Shown here: in pieces, positions 1 through 5,814 of the stretch
Layout: every line of letters starts with the position of its first letter
Numbering within the stretch: position 1 is the stretch's first letter
DNA from: Bacteroidota bacterium
GTDB taxonomy: Bacteria; Bacteroidota; Bacteroidia; Chitinophagales; Chitinophagaceae
Direction: 5' to 3'
DNA: 6,401 nt
NCBI GenBank assembly: GCA_026391115.1
Contig: JAPLER010000194.1
Location: forward strand, 1 to 6,401
Notes under the pieces: model-generated
The model's database searches: none
What the model was told of the DNA's origin: nothing
Seen by the model: the letters and a program-made list of their open reading frames with translations, nothing else
Position numbers and translations under genes: made by a program

Positions 1-1
1 A

Positions 2-88
2 GATTTAAGTGTTGAATTTATAAAAAAATATTTTGAGGCGGTTCATTTAGAAAGTATCAACCATCAGAATAAGGTAATGAATAGCTAA
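2..88 (+). CDS. C-terminal fragment, probable chorismate mutase (AroQ-type) domain, likely of a DAHP synthase/chorismate mutase fusion
   Basis: The second forward frame is open from the window edge to a TAA stop and encodes 28 residues ending in HLESINHQNKVMNS. Seen: an amphipathic helix followed by an H-x-ES-x-x-x-Q pattern. Known: AroQ-fold chorismate mutases end in a helix of this kind whose Gln contributes to the active site. In many Bacteroidota this domain is fused behind a DAHP synthase, the first enzyme of aromatic amino acid synthesis, and the fusion ends in a similar HQ-x-x-x-MN tail. The call is inferred from a short tail only, and the body of the gene lies outside the window. The gene converges on the DUF4397-like lipoprotein gene with a single base between the two stop codons. 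Confidence 0.6.
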   Translation, partial: DLSVEFIKKYFEAVHLESINHQNKVMNS

Positions 89-89
89 G

Positions 90-830
90 TTAATTATGTT
101 TTACAACATCTGGAAAAATATAAAAAATAGCATTACTATATGGAGTAATATTTCCTGGGGTTGTTAACACAATGCTATAAATGCCTTTACTATCAAAGTT
201 TACACCTAATCTTTGAGAAGTAGTTAGCGTATCATTATACATTTTTATGCTATAAGTACCAGATGTAATAGTTTTAAAATTAGAATAGCCAGAGTATGTA
301 ACGTGGTCTAAAAAATTTCTATTTTTTTGGTCTATTAAATCGCCGCCTGGACTAGCTACTCTTACATTAATATAGTTGTAATAAGCTTCTGTTCTAAAAT
401 CTAAAACCCTTATTGCACTGTAATTGGTTGATGGAGCAATAGATAAATCGTCTTTAACTAAATTATACTTCCACTCGTTACCAACCATATAAAAAAAGCA
501 AGAGTATTTTGTATTTCTAACTAAATCAAGCGAAGCGTTTAATACGGAAGATTTGTTTGGAAAATTTAGGGATACAGCATTTGTTCCTTCCTTAGCAGTA
601 ATGTAACTTGATGCATAATATTTAGCAACTGAACTTACTTTTTTTGAATTTAAATTTACATCCATACTTCCAAAATCCATAACATCATAAAACTTTATAA
701 CAGGTGCAGTATCACTAGCTGTTGTAGTAGTGGTGGTTGTAGTTGTGTTTAGTGGAGTATATTTTGTACAAGAATATAACAGTACTATCAGTATAGAACC
801 AATGAAAATGTATATGTTGTTTTTCTTCAT
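90..830 (-). CDS. DUF4397-like lipoprotein (downstream gene of the pair)
   Basis: A 246-residue envelope lipoprotein. Seen: a short basic N-terminus, a hydrophobic segment at about residues 5-19 and a lipobox LYSC with the acylated Cys at 21. A run of nine Thr (residues 29-37) follows and probably forms a flexible, possibly surface-exposed stalk. After it come two beta-rich segments, about 43-118 and 138-225. Both show the pattern of DUF4397 repeats, which are Ig-like domains of secreted and lipoproteins: a V-x-V-N-like strand, then aromatic/Gly turns, then a strand with 'G-x-Y-x-I/V'. The family has no defined activity, so a role in adhesion or cell-surface structure is only inference. The ATG lies 3 bp after the stop of the upstream lipoprotein gene, which suggests co-transcription and perhaps translational coupling. 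No Shine-Dalgarno is visible; an A-rich stretch precedes the start. The lipoprotein call is firm; the DUF4397 call is moderate. Confidence 0.75.
   Translation of the reverse strand: MKKNNIYIFIGSILIVLLYSCTKYTPLNTTTTTTTTTASDTAPVIKFYDVMDFGSMDVNLNSKKVSSVAKYYASSYITAKEGTNAVSLNFPNKSSVLNASLDLVRNTKYSCFFYMVGNEWKYNLVKDDLSIAPSTNYSAIRVLDFRTEAYYNYINVRVASPGGDLIDQKNRNFLDHVTYSGYSNFKTITSGTYSIKMYNDTLTTSQRLGVNFDSKGIYSIVLTTPGNITPYSNAIFYIFPDVVKHN
720..746 (-). repeat. Poly-threonine codon tract
   Basis: Nine consecutive ACN codons encode Thr29-37 of the downstream lipoprotein, just after the lipidated Cys. The codons are mixed (ACA, ACC, ACT), so the tract is selected at the protein level and is not a simple DNA microsatellite. 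The neighbouring lipoprotein has a shorter Thr tract in the same place. Confidence 0.8.
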
Positions 831-833
831 TTT

Positions 834-1682
834 TTAGTTATGTCTTGTTACATAATAAGTAGGAATAGGTATTTGTCCTTTTGGCGAGCTAGTGTAACCT
901 GCTGCACCAGAAAAAACAGTATACTTCTTTCCTGCATCAAACACGTTTTGAAAACTAAACACTGCACTGTCTCTATAGTAAAAACTTACAGTACTTAACC
1001 CTGGAGTTACAGACTTGAAAGTATTTAAAGATGTATCTGATCTTTGGTCTAAATAAATTCTATTAGAAACCCAAATATTATCTACATAGTTTGTAACTCT
1101 GTAAGTTACTGGTACTGAGGTAGTAAATGGATCGAGTGATACAAATCTTATTTGTGATGTTCCAGAACTTGGTACAGATTGGTCGTTATACAACAACGTT
1201 TCTGCAGATGCATATTGTGGACTTTTAAATACCACCCAAGTGTAATAGCTATATGGTCTTAAAAAGTAATAACCATAACTATAAACAGGATCACTACTAC
1301 TACCACTGCCAATTTTATATTTCAAAGTTGATTGACCAGCATATACACCTGTATAACCGCCATCTGCTTTAAGCGAGATAGAATCGTTTATTGTGATATA
1401 AGCTGAACTAGCACCAGTAAAAATAAATGGTTGAACAAATGCTTGTGGTGCTCCTGTGCCGCTACCAGAGCCACTGCCTGAACCACTACCACTTCCTGAA
1501 CCACTGCTTCCACTTCATGGATCTGGACCACTTCCACTGCTACTTCCACCACCTGTTGTGGTTGTTGTAGTTTTGGTGTAATTGCCATTGTATTTTGTGC
1601 AACTTACCATAAAAATCACTATCCAAAACAACATTACAAAATGCCATTTGGACATCACTACTTTGTCTAAATATTTTTTCAT
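834..1682 (-). pseudogene. DUF4397-like lipoprotein interrupted by one in-frame TGA (upstream gene of the pair)
   Basis: Read from the ATG at 1682, the frame gives a lipoprotein: a basic N-terminus, a hydrophobic helix at about residues 14-26 and a lipobox MVSC with Cys28. A Thr tract (38-43) and a Gly/Ser linker (44-77) follow. Codon 56 (1515-1517) is TGA, inside that linker. The same frame then continues without another stop to TAA at 834-836, 282 residues in all counting the TGA position. The part after the linker is beta-rich and DUF4397-like, for example the strand QIRFVSLDP. It ends in RHN, as its neighbour ends in KHN. A single G-to-T change from a GGA Gly codon would explain the break. 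An alternative start (TTG at 1325) would lack the signal peptide and half of the first beta domain, so I do not accept it as the true gene. A purine-rich GGG stretch lies about 6 bases before the ATG. The gene could be a recent pseudogene, a sequencing error, a phase-variable allele or a readthrough gene. Confidence 0.75.
1452..1553 (-). repeat. Gly/Ser linker-coding repeat containing the TGA
   Basis: This stretch encodes residues 44-77 of the interrupted lipoprotein as near-perfect alternation of Gly and Ser, built from a degenerate GGN-AGY/TCN hexamer. A short G-P-D-P insert sits just before the TGA at 1515-1517. The DNA is much more GC-rich than its surroundings because of the Gly codons. 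Such hexameric arrays can gain or lose units by slippage in steps of six bases, which keeps the reading frame. The stop cannot therefore be explained by slippage and needs a point change. Confidence 0.8.
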
Positions 1683-1957
1683 AAGCACCCTTTTCTACTA
1701 TTAAATAAAGTACTACTAAAATTGCAGCACAAGATACAAGTATTCTTTGGGTATGGATTAATTAAACGCAAAAAATCTAATCTCACTTCTATAACTTAAT
1801 ATGAACGATGATTATTGAGTTTTTATTGTGTTACACTTAATTTATTTATATGCAAATGTTTAAAGTATCGTAACAATATTATACAAAAAATTATTATAAT
1901 AACATTAACTCAATACTAAATTGTAATTTGGTATTCCTACCTTATTATTTTTGACAA
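1683..1957. other. Divergent intergenic region between lipoprotein pair and phosphatase
   Basis: A strongly AT-rich 275-bp gap with no convincing open frame. It must hold promoters for both directions. A TAnnTTTG-type box is seen only for the rightward gene (1946-1953). No exact match to that consensus was found on the minus strand for the lipoprotein pair. A 12-bp AT-only palindrome lies at 1891-1902 and could be chance in such DNA. Confidence 0.5.
1946..1953 (+). promoter_or_regulatory. Candidate −7 box for the phosphatase gene
   Basis: TATTTTTG matches the Bacteroidota −7 consensus TAnnTTTG exactly. A TTG at 1921-1923, 22 bases upstream, is within the spacing reported for the −33 element in this phylum. 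The box ends only 4 bases before the ATG at 1958, so a transcript from it would be leaderless or nearly so. The AT-rich setting makes a chance match possible. Confidence 0.3.
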
Positions 1958-3322
1958 ATGAAAAAAATATTCCTCTACATTTTTTTGCTTTTAAGTTTTT
2001 TAACACAAGCTCAAGTTATATCTGGCCCAATGGTTGGACACACTGAACTAAGAACATCTAATATTTGGATGCACTTTAGCAATGACATAAAATCGGCTTA
2101 TTTGGTTTTTTATAAAAATGGAACTACACAAAACACAACATCTTACTTCAAAATAAATGATGGGTTATTTAAAACAGCATCTGCACTGCTATATAATCTT
2201 GAGCCAGCAACAACTTATACCTACGATGTATTTGTTGATGCTAAAAAAGATAAAGTAGCTAGTGGTGAAATAACTACACAAAAACTATGGCAATGGAGAG
2301 ATAAGAATGCTGGTGTTATTCCTACATTTTCTTTTTTAACAGGAAGCTGTGCATATATCAATCAACCAGAATATGATAGACCAGGTAAACCTTATGGTAA
2401 CGATAGTAGTATTTTTGAAACTATGGCCAAAGAAAAAGCCGATTTTATGTTATGGCTTGGTGATAATTGGTACACTAGAGAAGTAGATTATTACAGCGAG
2501 TGGGGTTTACACGAAAGACCAGCAAGAGAAAGAGCGATGCCTGTGTATAAAAATTTTTTAAAAGCAATGCCACATTATGCCATTTGGGATGATCATGATT
2601 ATGGCTGGAATGATGCAGATAAAAGTTATCCTTTAAAAGAAACTAGTAGAGAAGTATTTAAACAATTTTGGTGCAATCCAAGCTATGGGCAAAACAATCA
2701 AGGTATATATACCAAAACAACTTGGAATGATGTAGATATTTTTATGCTGGATGATAGATGGTTTAGAAGTAACGATGAGACGCCTGATAGTATTGATGGC
2801 AAAGTTAATTTGAACAAAAGAATGTATGGTGAGCAACAAATGGAATGGTTTAAAAATGCTTTGTTACAAAGCAATGCCAACCATAATATTAGTTTTAGAA
2901 TTATTGCAACTGGTAGTCAGGTATTAAATCCAATGAGCCCCTATGATTGTTTTAGGCATTACAGTGCCGAGTATAAAGAGATGATGGATTTTATAAAAGA
3001 TAATAATATTAATGGGGTTGTATTTTTAACAGGCGATAGACACCATAGCGAAGTAATTAAAGTAGATAGAAATGCCACTTATCCTTTGTATGATATTACT
3101 GCATCACCATTAACAAGTGGTAGTCACAATTTTGGTAAAGAGGAAAAGAATAATCCTTACAGAGTAGTGGGTGTAGAAAATATGCAGAACTATACCAAAA
3201 TTACTTTTATTGGCGAAAGGAAAACTAGACAAATGAAAGTAGAATTTTTTGACCCAAAAGGCATTAAACAAACTGATTGGACTATTGGCGTTAAAGAACT
3301 ATCGTCGCCTAAAGAAAACTAA
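1958..3322 (+). CDS. Secreted PhoD-family alkaline phosphatase / metallophosphatase
   Basis: A 454-residue exported phosphoesterase. Seen: a Sec signal peptide with likely cleavage TQA|Q after residue 18, and a beta-rich N-terminal domain (about 20-108) like the Fn3/PhoD_N domain. The catalytic metallophosphatase domain (about 124-425) carries GSC at 129-131, GDN at 168-170, WDDHDYGWND at 210-219, a DDRWFR segment at 265-270 and GDRHHSE at 359-365. Known: in PhoD-like enzymes these Asp, Asn and His residues bind the active-site metals, and the Cys of GSC also contributes a metal ligand. The enzymes hydrolyse phosphomonoesters and/or diesters outside the cytoplasmic membrane. All main motifs are present, so it should be active; the substrate is not deducible. 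Length is normal for the family. The start is fixed by the signal peptide, and no Shine-Dalgarno is visible. It is followed in the same direction by a SET-domain gene. No Pho box was recognised, so phosphate regulation is unknown. Confidence 0.9.
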   Translation: MKKIFLYIFLLLSFLTQAQVISGPMVGHTELRTSNIWMHFSNDIKSAYLVFYKNGTTQNTTSYFKINDGLFKTASALLYNLEPATTYTYDVFVDAKKDKVASGEITTQKLWQWRDKNAGVIPTFSFLTGSCAYINQPEYDRPGKPYGNDSSIFETMAKEKADFMLWLGDNWYTREVDYYSEWGLHERPARERAMPVYKNFLKAMPHYAIWDDHDYGWNDADKSYPLKETSREVFKQFWCNPSYGQNNQGIYTKTTWNDVDIFMLDDRWFRSNDETPDSIDGKVNLNKRMYGEQQMEWFKNALLQSNANHNISFRIIATGSQVLNPMSPYDCFRHYSAEYKEMMDFIKDNNINGVVFLTGDRHHSEVIKVDRNATYPLYDITASPLTSGSHNFGKEEKNNPYRVVGVENMQNYTKITFIGERKTRQMKVEFFDPKGIKQTDWTIGVKELSSPKEN

Positions 3323-3338
3323 TTATACCAATTATACC
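3321..3338 (+). repeat. 9-bp tandem direct repeat, two copies
   Basis: AATTATACC occurs twice head to tail, starting within the stop codon of the phosphatase gene and filling much of the gap before the SET gene. It may be a small slippage duplication. No function is implied. Confidence 0.6.
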
Positions 3339-3349
3339 CATAGACTACA

Positions 3350-3736
3350 ATGTTTATATCACAATCATTAAGCATAAAAAATGCTAAGGGCAAAGGACGT
3401 GGTGTTTTTGCTACACAACCTATTGCTGCAAGCACTATAATTGAAATATCGCCTGTACTTGTTTTTGTAGAAAAAGAAACAGCAGATGCAGAGAAAACTT
3501 TGCTATATAATTATTTTTTTGAATGGGGTAAAAATAAAAAGAAACGTGGTTTGGGTATGGGCTATATTTCTATGTATAATCACAGCTACAATGCCAATTG
3601 CCTATACGAGCAAGATTATGAAAATGCCACCATAAGCATAATGACTATTAAAGATATTGGAGCAGGAGAGGAGTTGTGTATTAATTATAATGCCACACCT
3701 GATGATGCTACTCCTGTGTGGTTTCATCAAAAGTAG
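3350..3736 (+). CDS. Small stand-alone SET-domain protein (putative protein-lysine methyltransferase)
   Basis: A 128-residue cytoplasmic protein that consists of little more than a SET domain. Seen: KGRGVFA at 15-21 (N-terminal SET strand), the YNHSYNANC stretch at 76-84 and the EELCINYNA stretch at 107-115. The last two correspond to the NHS-x-x-P/A-N-x and E-x-L-x-x-x-Y motifs that bind S-adenosylmethionine and form the pseudoknot active site. Known: SET enzymes transfer methyl groups from S-adenosylmethionine to protein lysines. Short bacterial versions exist but their substrates are mostly unknown. The knot motifs and catalytic Tyr113 are present, while the usual cysteine-rich post-SET segment is missing. 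The ATG lies 27 bp after the phosphatase stop with no terminator between, so co-transcription is plausible. The end converges on ftsY with a 29-bp gap. Confidence 0.85.
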   Translation: MFISQSLSIKNAKGKGRGVFATQPIAASTIIEISPVLVFVEKETADAEKTLLYNYFFEWGKNKKKRGLGMGYISMYNHSYNANCLYEQDYENATISIMTIKDIGAGEELCINYNATPDDATPVWFHQK

Positions 3737-3765
3737 TTATTGTCAGATATTGAATTTTTTATTCT

Positions 3766-4725
3766 CTAATCTAACTTAAACAAACTATCTACAAATTCAT
3801 TTTTATCAAAAATTACTAGGTCGTCAAGTTTTTCTCCAACACCAATAAACTTTACTGGAATTTTAAATTGATTTGCAATTGCCAAAACTACACCCCCTTT
3901 TGCAGTTCCATCTAGTTTAGTAATTGTTAGACTAGAAACATCTGTAGCTGCTGTAAATTGTTTGGCTTGTTCTACTGCATTTTGACCAGTGCTGCCATCC
4001 AATATTAGCATTACTTCATGTGGTGCAGTAGGTATTACTTTTTGAATAACGCGTTTTATTTTAGACAATTCGTCCATTAAATGTGCTTTATTATGCAGCC
4101 TGCCTGCAGTATCTATAATAACAATATCACTACCACGTGCTACAGCACTTTGCACAGTATCATAAGCAACAGCACTAGGATCGCTACCCATTGCTTGTTT
4201 TACAATAGGCACACCAACTCTGTCACTCCAAATAGTTAACTGATCTACAGCAGCAGCTCTAAAAGTATCGGCAGCACCAAGTATTACATTGTGTCCAGCC
4301 TTTTTATAGTTATAGGCTAACTTGCCAATAGTTGTTGTTTTGCCAACTCCATTTACACCAACAACCAATATTACGTATGGTTTTTTATCAGCAGGAACTT
4401 CAAAGTTTTTATAAGAAGTATCATCGGCGTCTACTAAAACATTCTTTATTTCACTTTGTAACAAAGTATTTAATTCACTAGTACCCAAATATTTATTTTC
4501 TTTAACTCGAGCTTCAATTCTTTCTATAATTTGAATAGTGGTTTCTATACCCACATCAGCACTTACCAGTGCTTCTTCCAAATTATCAAGAACTTCTTCA
4601 TCTACAGTACTTTTCCCAGCAAGTGCTTTGGTAATTTTTGAGAAAAAACCTTCTTTGGTTTTTTGCAAACCTGCATCTAAATTCTCTTTTTCTTTTTTTC
4701 CAAAAAGCTTATCAAAAAATCCCAT
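3766..4725 (-). CDS. ftsY: Signal recognition particle receptor FtsY
   Basis: A 319-residue SRP-type GTPase that receives ribosome–SRP complexes at the inner membrane and hands them to the Sec translocon. Seen: a short charged N-terminus (1-25, basic and amphipathic, likely the membrane-contact part), the helical N domain (about 26-100) and the NG GTPase core. Motifs are the P-loop GVNGVGKTT (123-131), DTFRAAA (153-159), DTAGR (205-209), TKLDGTAKGG (269-278) and the closing GVGEKLDDL (296-304). All motifs are intact. The long acidic A domain of E. coli FtsY is missing, as is usual in this phylum. The start is supported by the typical MGFFDKLFGKK opening. It is the last gene of the rpmB–rpmG–DUF4295 run in the same direction, but a terminator-like hairpin lies in the 166-bp gap before it. 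It may therefore have its own promoter or depend on readthrough. The stop is TAG. Confidence 0.97.
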   Translation of the reverse strand: MGFFDKLFGKKEKENLDAGLQKTKEGFFSKITKALAGKSTVDEEVLDNLEEALVSADVGIETTIQIIERIEARVKENKYLGTSELNTLLQSEIKNVLVDADDTSYKNFEVPADKKPYVILVVGVNGVGKTTTIGKLAYNYKKAGHNVILGAADTFRAAAVDQLTIWSDRVGVPIVKQAMGSDPSAVAYDTVQSAVARGSDIVIIDTAGRLHNKAHLMDELSKIKRVIQKVIPTAPHEVMLILDGSTGQNAVEQAKQFTAATDVSSLTITKLDGTAKGGVVLAIANQFKIPVKFIGVGEKLDDLVIFDKNEFVDSLFKLD

Positions 4726-4773
4726 TGTGTTAATATTGTTTATTCTTGAATATAAAAATGCTTATACTAAGAC

Positions 4774-4805
4774 GATTGCAAAGGAATGTTATTTTCAGTG
4801 CAATC
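4774..4805. repeat. Inverted repeat upstream of ftsY
   Basis: GATTGCA (4774-4780) and its exact reverse complement TGCAATC (4799-4805) flank an 18-base spacer, about 50-80 bases upstream of the ftsY start. It could be an operator or a leader stem. A 7/8 match to the minus-strand −7 box (TTCCTTTG, 4786 to 4779) lies inside it, without a well-spaced −33 element. Confidence 0.35.
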
Positions 4806-4833
4806 ATTTATTATTTTTTTGATAAATACAAAC

Positions 4834-4867
4834 TAAAAAAGCCTTTCCGTTGTGCAGAAAAGCTTTT
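4834..4867 (-). terminator. Intrinsic terminator after the DUF4295 gene
   Basis: The arms 4837-4847 and 4857-4867 pair over 11 positions with one mismatch (C4843 against A4861), leaving a 9-base loop. Read on the minus strand, the stem is followed by a T run formed by 4835-4840, then AG. This is the form of a Rho-independent terminator or attenuator for the rpmB–rpmG–DUF4295 transcript, 24 bases after the DUF4295 stop. It would separate, fully or partly, ribosomal-protein transcription from ftsY. Confidence 0.7.
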
Positions 4868-4891
4868 AATCTATTTTTACTTAGTCAAGTA

Positions 4892-5068
4892 CTAGTTACC
4901 TGCTTTAAGAAAATCGGCTACCTTGTCTTTATGAACAATTTGTTCTTTAAAAGTATAAGCACCAGTTTTAGGGCTGCGAACACTTTTAATCACTTTTGTC
5001 CAGTTTTTTGCTTCTAACGAAGCCTTAGCATCTTTTACTTTCGCATTTTTTGAAGCTGCTTTTGCCAT
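4892..5068 (-). CDS. DUF4295 small basic protein
   Basis: A 58-residue, Lys-rich protein starting MAKAASKNAK and ending KVADFLKAGN before TAG. The conserved core KVIKSVRSPKTGAYTFKEQI (residues 26-45) is the hallmark of DUF4295, a family found in Bacteroidota and regularly encoded just after rpmB and rpmG. Its function was not established to my knowledge. Its size, charge and constant position beside L28 and L33 make a ribosome-associated role likely, but that is inference. It resembles a phylum-specific ribosomal protein more than a regulator. The upstream A-rich sequence has no clear Shine-Dalgarno. The gap to rpmG is 71 bp and contains a 16-bp perfect palindrome. Confidence 0.9.
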   Translation of the reverse strand: MAKAASKNAKVKDAKASLEAKNWTKVIKSVRSPKTGAYTFKEQIVHKDKVADFLKAGN

Positions 5069-5115
5069 CTTATTTTAAGTTTGAAATTTTGAATAATTAA
5101 ATTGAGTGAAACTAA

Positions 5116-5131
5116 TGTAGTTATAACTACA
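5116..5131. repeat. 16-bp perfect palindrome between rpmG and the DUF4295 gene
   Basis: TGTAGTTATAACTACA equals its own reverse complement. Beyond a single mismatch on each side, two further base pairs can form, giving a compact hairpin 8 bases after the rpmG stop. On the minus strand no T run follows, so it is not a classical terminator. An RNA processing or stabilising stem, or a dimeric protein-binding site, are alternatives. Confidence 0.6.
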
Positions 5132-5139
5132 CTAAAGTA

Positions 5140-5322
5140 TTACTTAATTTCTTTGTGAACAGTAACTTTCTTAAGTATTGGATTAAATTTTTTTAATTCA
5201 ATACGTTCAGGCGTATTTTTTTTGTTTTTTACAGTAATATATCTGCTTGTGCCTGGCAAGCCAGTTGTTTTGTGCTCGGTACACTCTAATATTACTTGAA
5301 CTCGATTACCTTTTTTTGCCAT
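5140..5322 (-). CDS. rpmG: 50S ribosomal protein L33
   Basis: A 60-residue large-subunit ribosomal protein. Seen: the L33 opening MAKKGNRVQVILECTEHK, the middle SRYITVKNKKNTPERIELKK (residues 26-45) and the C-terminal KKFNPILKKVTVHKEIK. Length is normal. Only one Cys (Cys14) is present, so the zinc ribbon of the four-cysteine form is absent. It lies between rpmB (39-bp gap) and the DUF4295 gene in one direction. The start fits the family exactly; no Shine-Dalgarno is visible. Confidence 0.97.
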   Translation of the reverse strand: MAKKGNRVQVILECTEHKTTGLPGTSRYITVKNKKNTPERIELKKFNPILKKVTVHKEIK

Positions 5323-5335
5323 TGTATTTAATATT

Positions 5336-5353
5336 TTTGGTTATACAACCAAA
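5336..5353. repeat. Perfect hairpin in the rpmB–rpmG gap
   Basis: TTTGGTT (5336-5342) and AACCAAA (5347-5353) pair perfectly with a 4-base loop, 13 bases upstream of the rpmG start on the minus strand. No T run follows, so termination is unlikely. It could mark an mRNA processing site or modulate rpmG translation. Confidence 0.55.
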
Positions 5354-5361
5354 TGAACGAA

Positions 5362-5598
5362 TTATATTTTAGAACCAGCAGTTCTTAAATCTTTAACAAC
5401 AGAAGCTAAACCATTTTTATTGATAGTTCTAATAGCTTCAGCAGATAATTTAAGTGTTATCCAACGATCTTCTTCTGCATAGAAAAAACGTTTAGTTTGT
5501 AAATTTGGTAAAAATCTACGCTTTGTTTTAATGTTAGAATGTGATACACTATTTCCAACGATTGGCTTTTTACCTGTAAGTTGACATACTCTTGCCAT
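5362..5598 (-). CDS. rpmB: 50S ribosomal protein L28
   Basis: A 78-residue large-subunit ribosomal protein. Seen: the L28 opening MARVCQLTGKKPIVGNSVSH, then KTKRRFLPNLQTKRFFYAEE (about 24-43) and the C-terminal TINKNGLASVVKDL stretch. Length matches the family. The frame stays open upstream to an ATG at 5685, but the extra 29 residues do not belong to L28, and a good promoter box lies within that stretch. The start at 5598 is therefore chosen. AGGAG (5616-5612) lies about 13 bases upstream of this ATG, rather far for a Shine-Dalgarno. It is the first gene of the rpmB–rpmG–DUF4295 run. Confidence 0.97.
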   Translation of the reverse strand: MARVCQLTGKKPIVGNSVSHSNIKTKRRFLPNLQTKRFFYAEEDRWITLKLSAEAIRTINKNGLASVVKDLRTAGSKI

Positions 5599-5630
5599 AA
5601 AAAAATATTTACTCCTATTTTTTCGGACGG

Positions 5631-5638
5631 CAAAAGTA
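5631..5638 (-). promoter_or_regulatory. Likely −7 promoter box of the rpmB operon
   Basis: On the minus strand the sequence reads TACTTTTG, an exact match to TAnnTTTG. It lies about 33 bases upstream of the rpmB ATG, giving a leader of roughly 25 bases. No TTG lies at the expected −33 distance; the nearest candidate there, GTTAC, is weak. Confidence 0.5.
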
Positions 5639-5784
5639 GGGAGTTGCAAGTTAAATTGTAACTTTTTTTTTATATTTTTTTTCAATCATTATTATTAGGT
5701 TCGTCTTTTGAAATAGTTTAACCTGTTTTTATAGTAGCTTACTTACTTTTTAGATAGTATTAAAATCAATCTTTTTGAAGTAAA

Positions 5785-5814
5785 AATGCAAACGTTGCCG
5801 ATTGCGATTGCATT
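5785..5814. repeat. Inverted repeat with following T-rich sequence
   Basis: AATGCAA (5785-5791) pairs with TTGCATT (5808-5814) across a 16-base spacer. One mismatch and two more pairs extend the stem. On the plus strand T-rich sequence with an 8-T run follows by about 5834. It may be a leader stem or a weak terminator. The spacer contains the hexamer CGATTG in tandem (5799-5810). Confidence 0.35.

Noticed and set aside
834..1325. Open frame starting at TTG as the complete gene
   Set aside because: It would begin inside a beta domain without a signal peptide. The same frame continues upstream to a proper lipoprotein start at 1682, broken only by the TGA at 1515-1517.
1515..1517. TGA as Gly in a recoded genome (code 25) or as selenocysteine
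   Set aside because: All other genes are intact without internal TGA and look like Bacteroidota, not code-25 bacteria. A linker is no place for selenocysteine, and no SECIS-like stem is evident.
1388..1588. Minus-strand open frame of 66 codons
   Set aside because: It is the out-of-frame shadow of the Gly/Ser and Thr repeat codons and yields Val/Gln/His-rich nonsense.
1891..1902. AT-only 12-bp palindrome as an operator
   Set aside because: In such AT-rich intergenic DNA it is easily expected by chance, and there is no second copy.
2633..2880. Two minus-strand open frames inside the phosphatase gene
   Set aside because: They lie wholly antisense to a well-supported catalytic domain and have no recognisable features.
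3737..3765. Terminator between the SET gene and ftsY
   Set aside because: Only a 4-bp stem around a T run is present, too weak to call.
4538..4822. Plus-strand open frame of 94 codons
   Set aside because: It is mostly antisense to the conserved N domain of ftsY, and its Ser/Phe-rich product is typical of a shadow.
5599..5685. 29-residue N-terminal extension of L28
   Set aside because: L28 begins at MARVCQ. The extension covers the promoter box and leader and has no similarity to the family.
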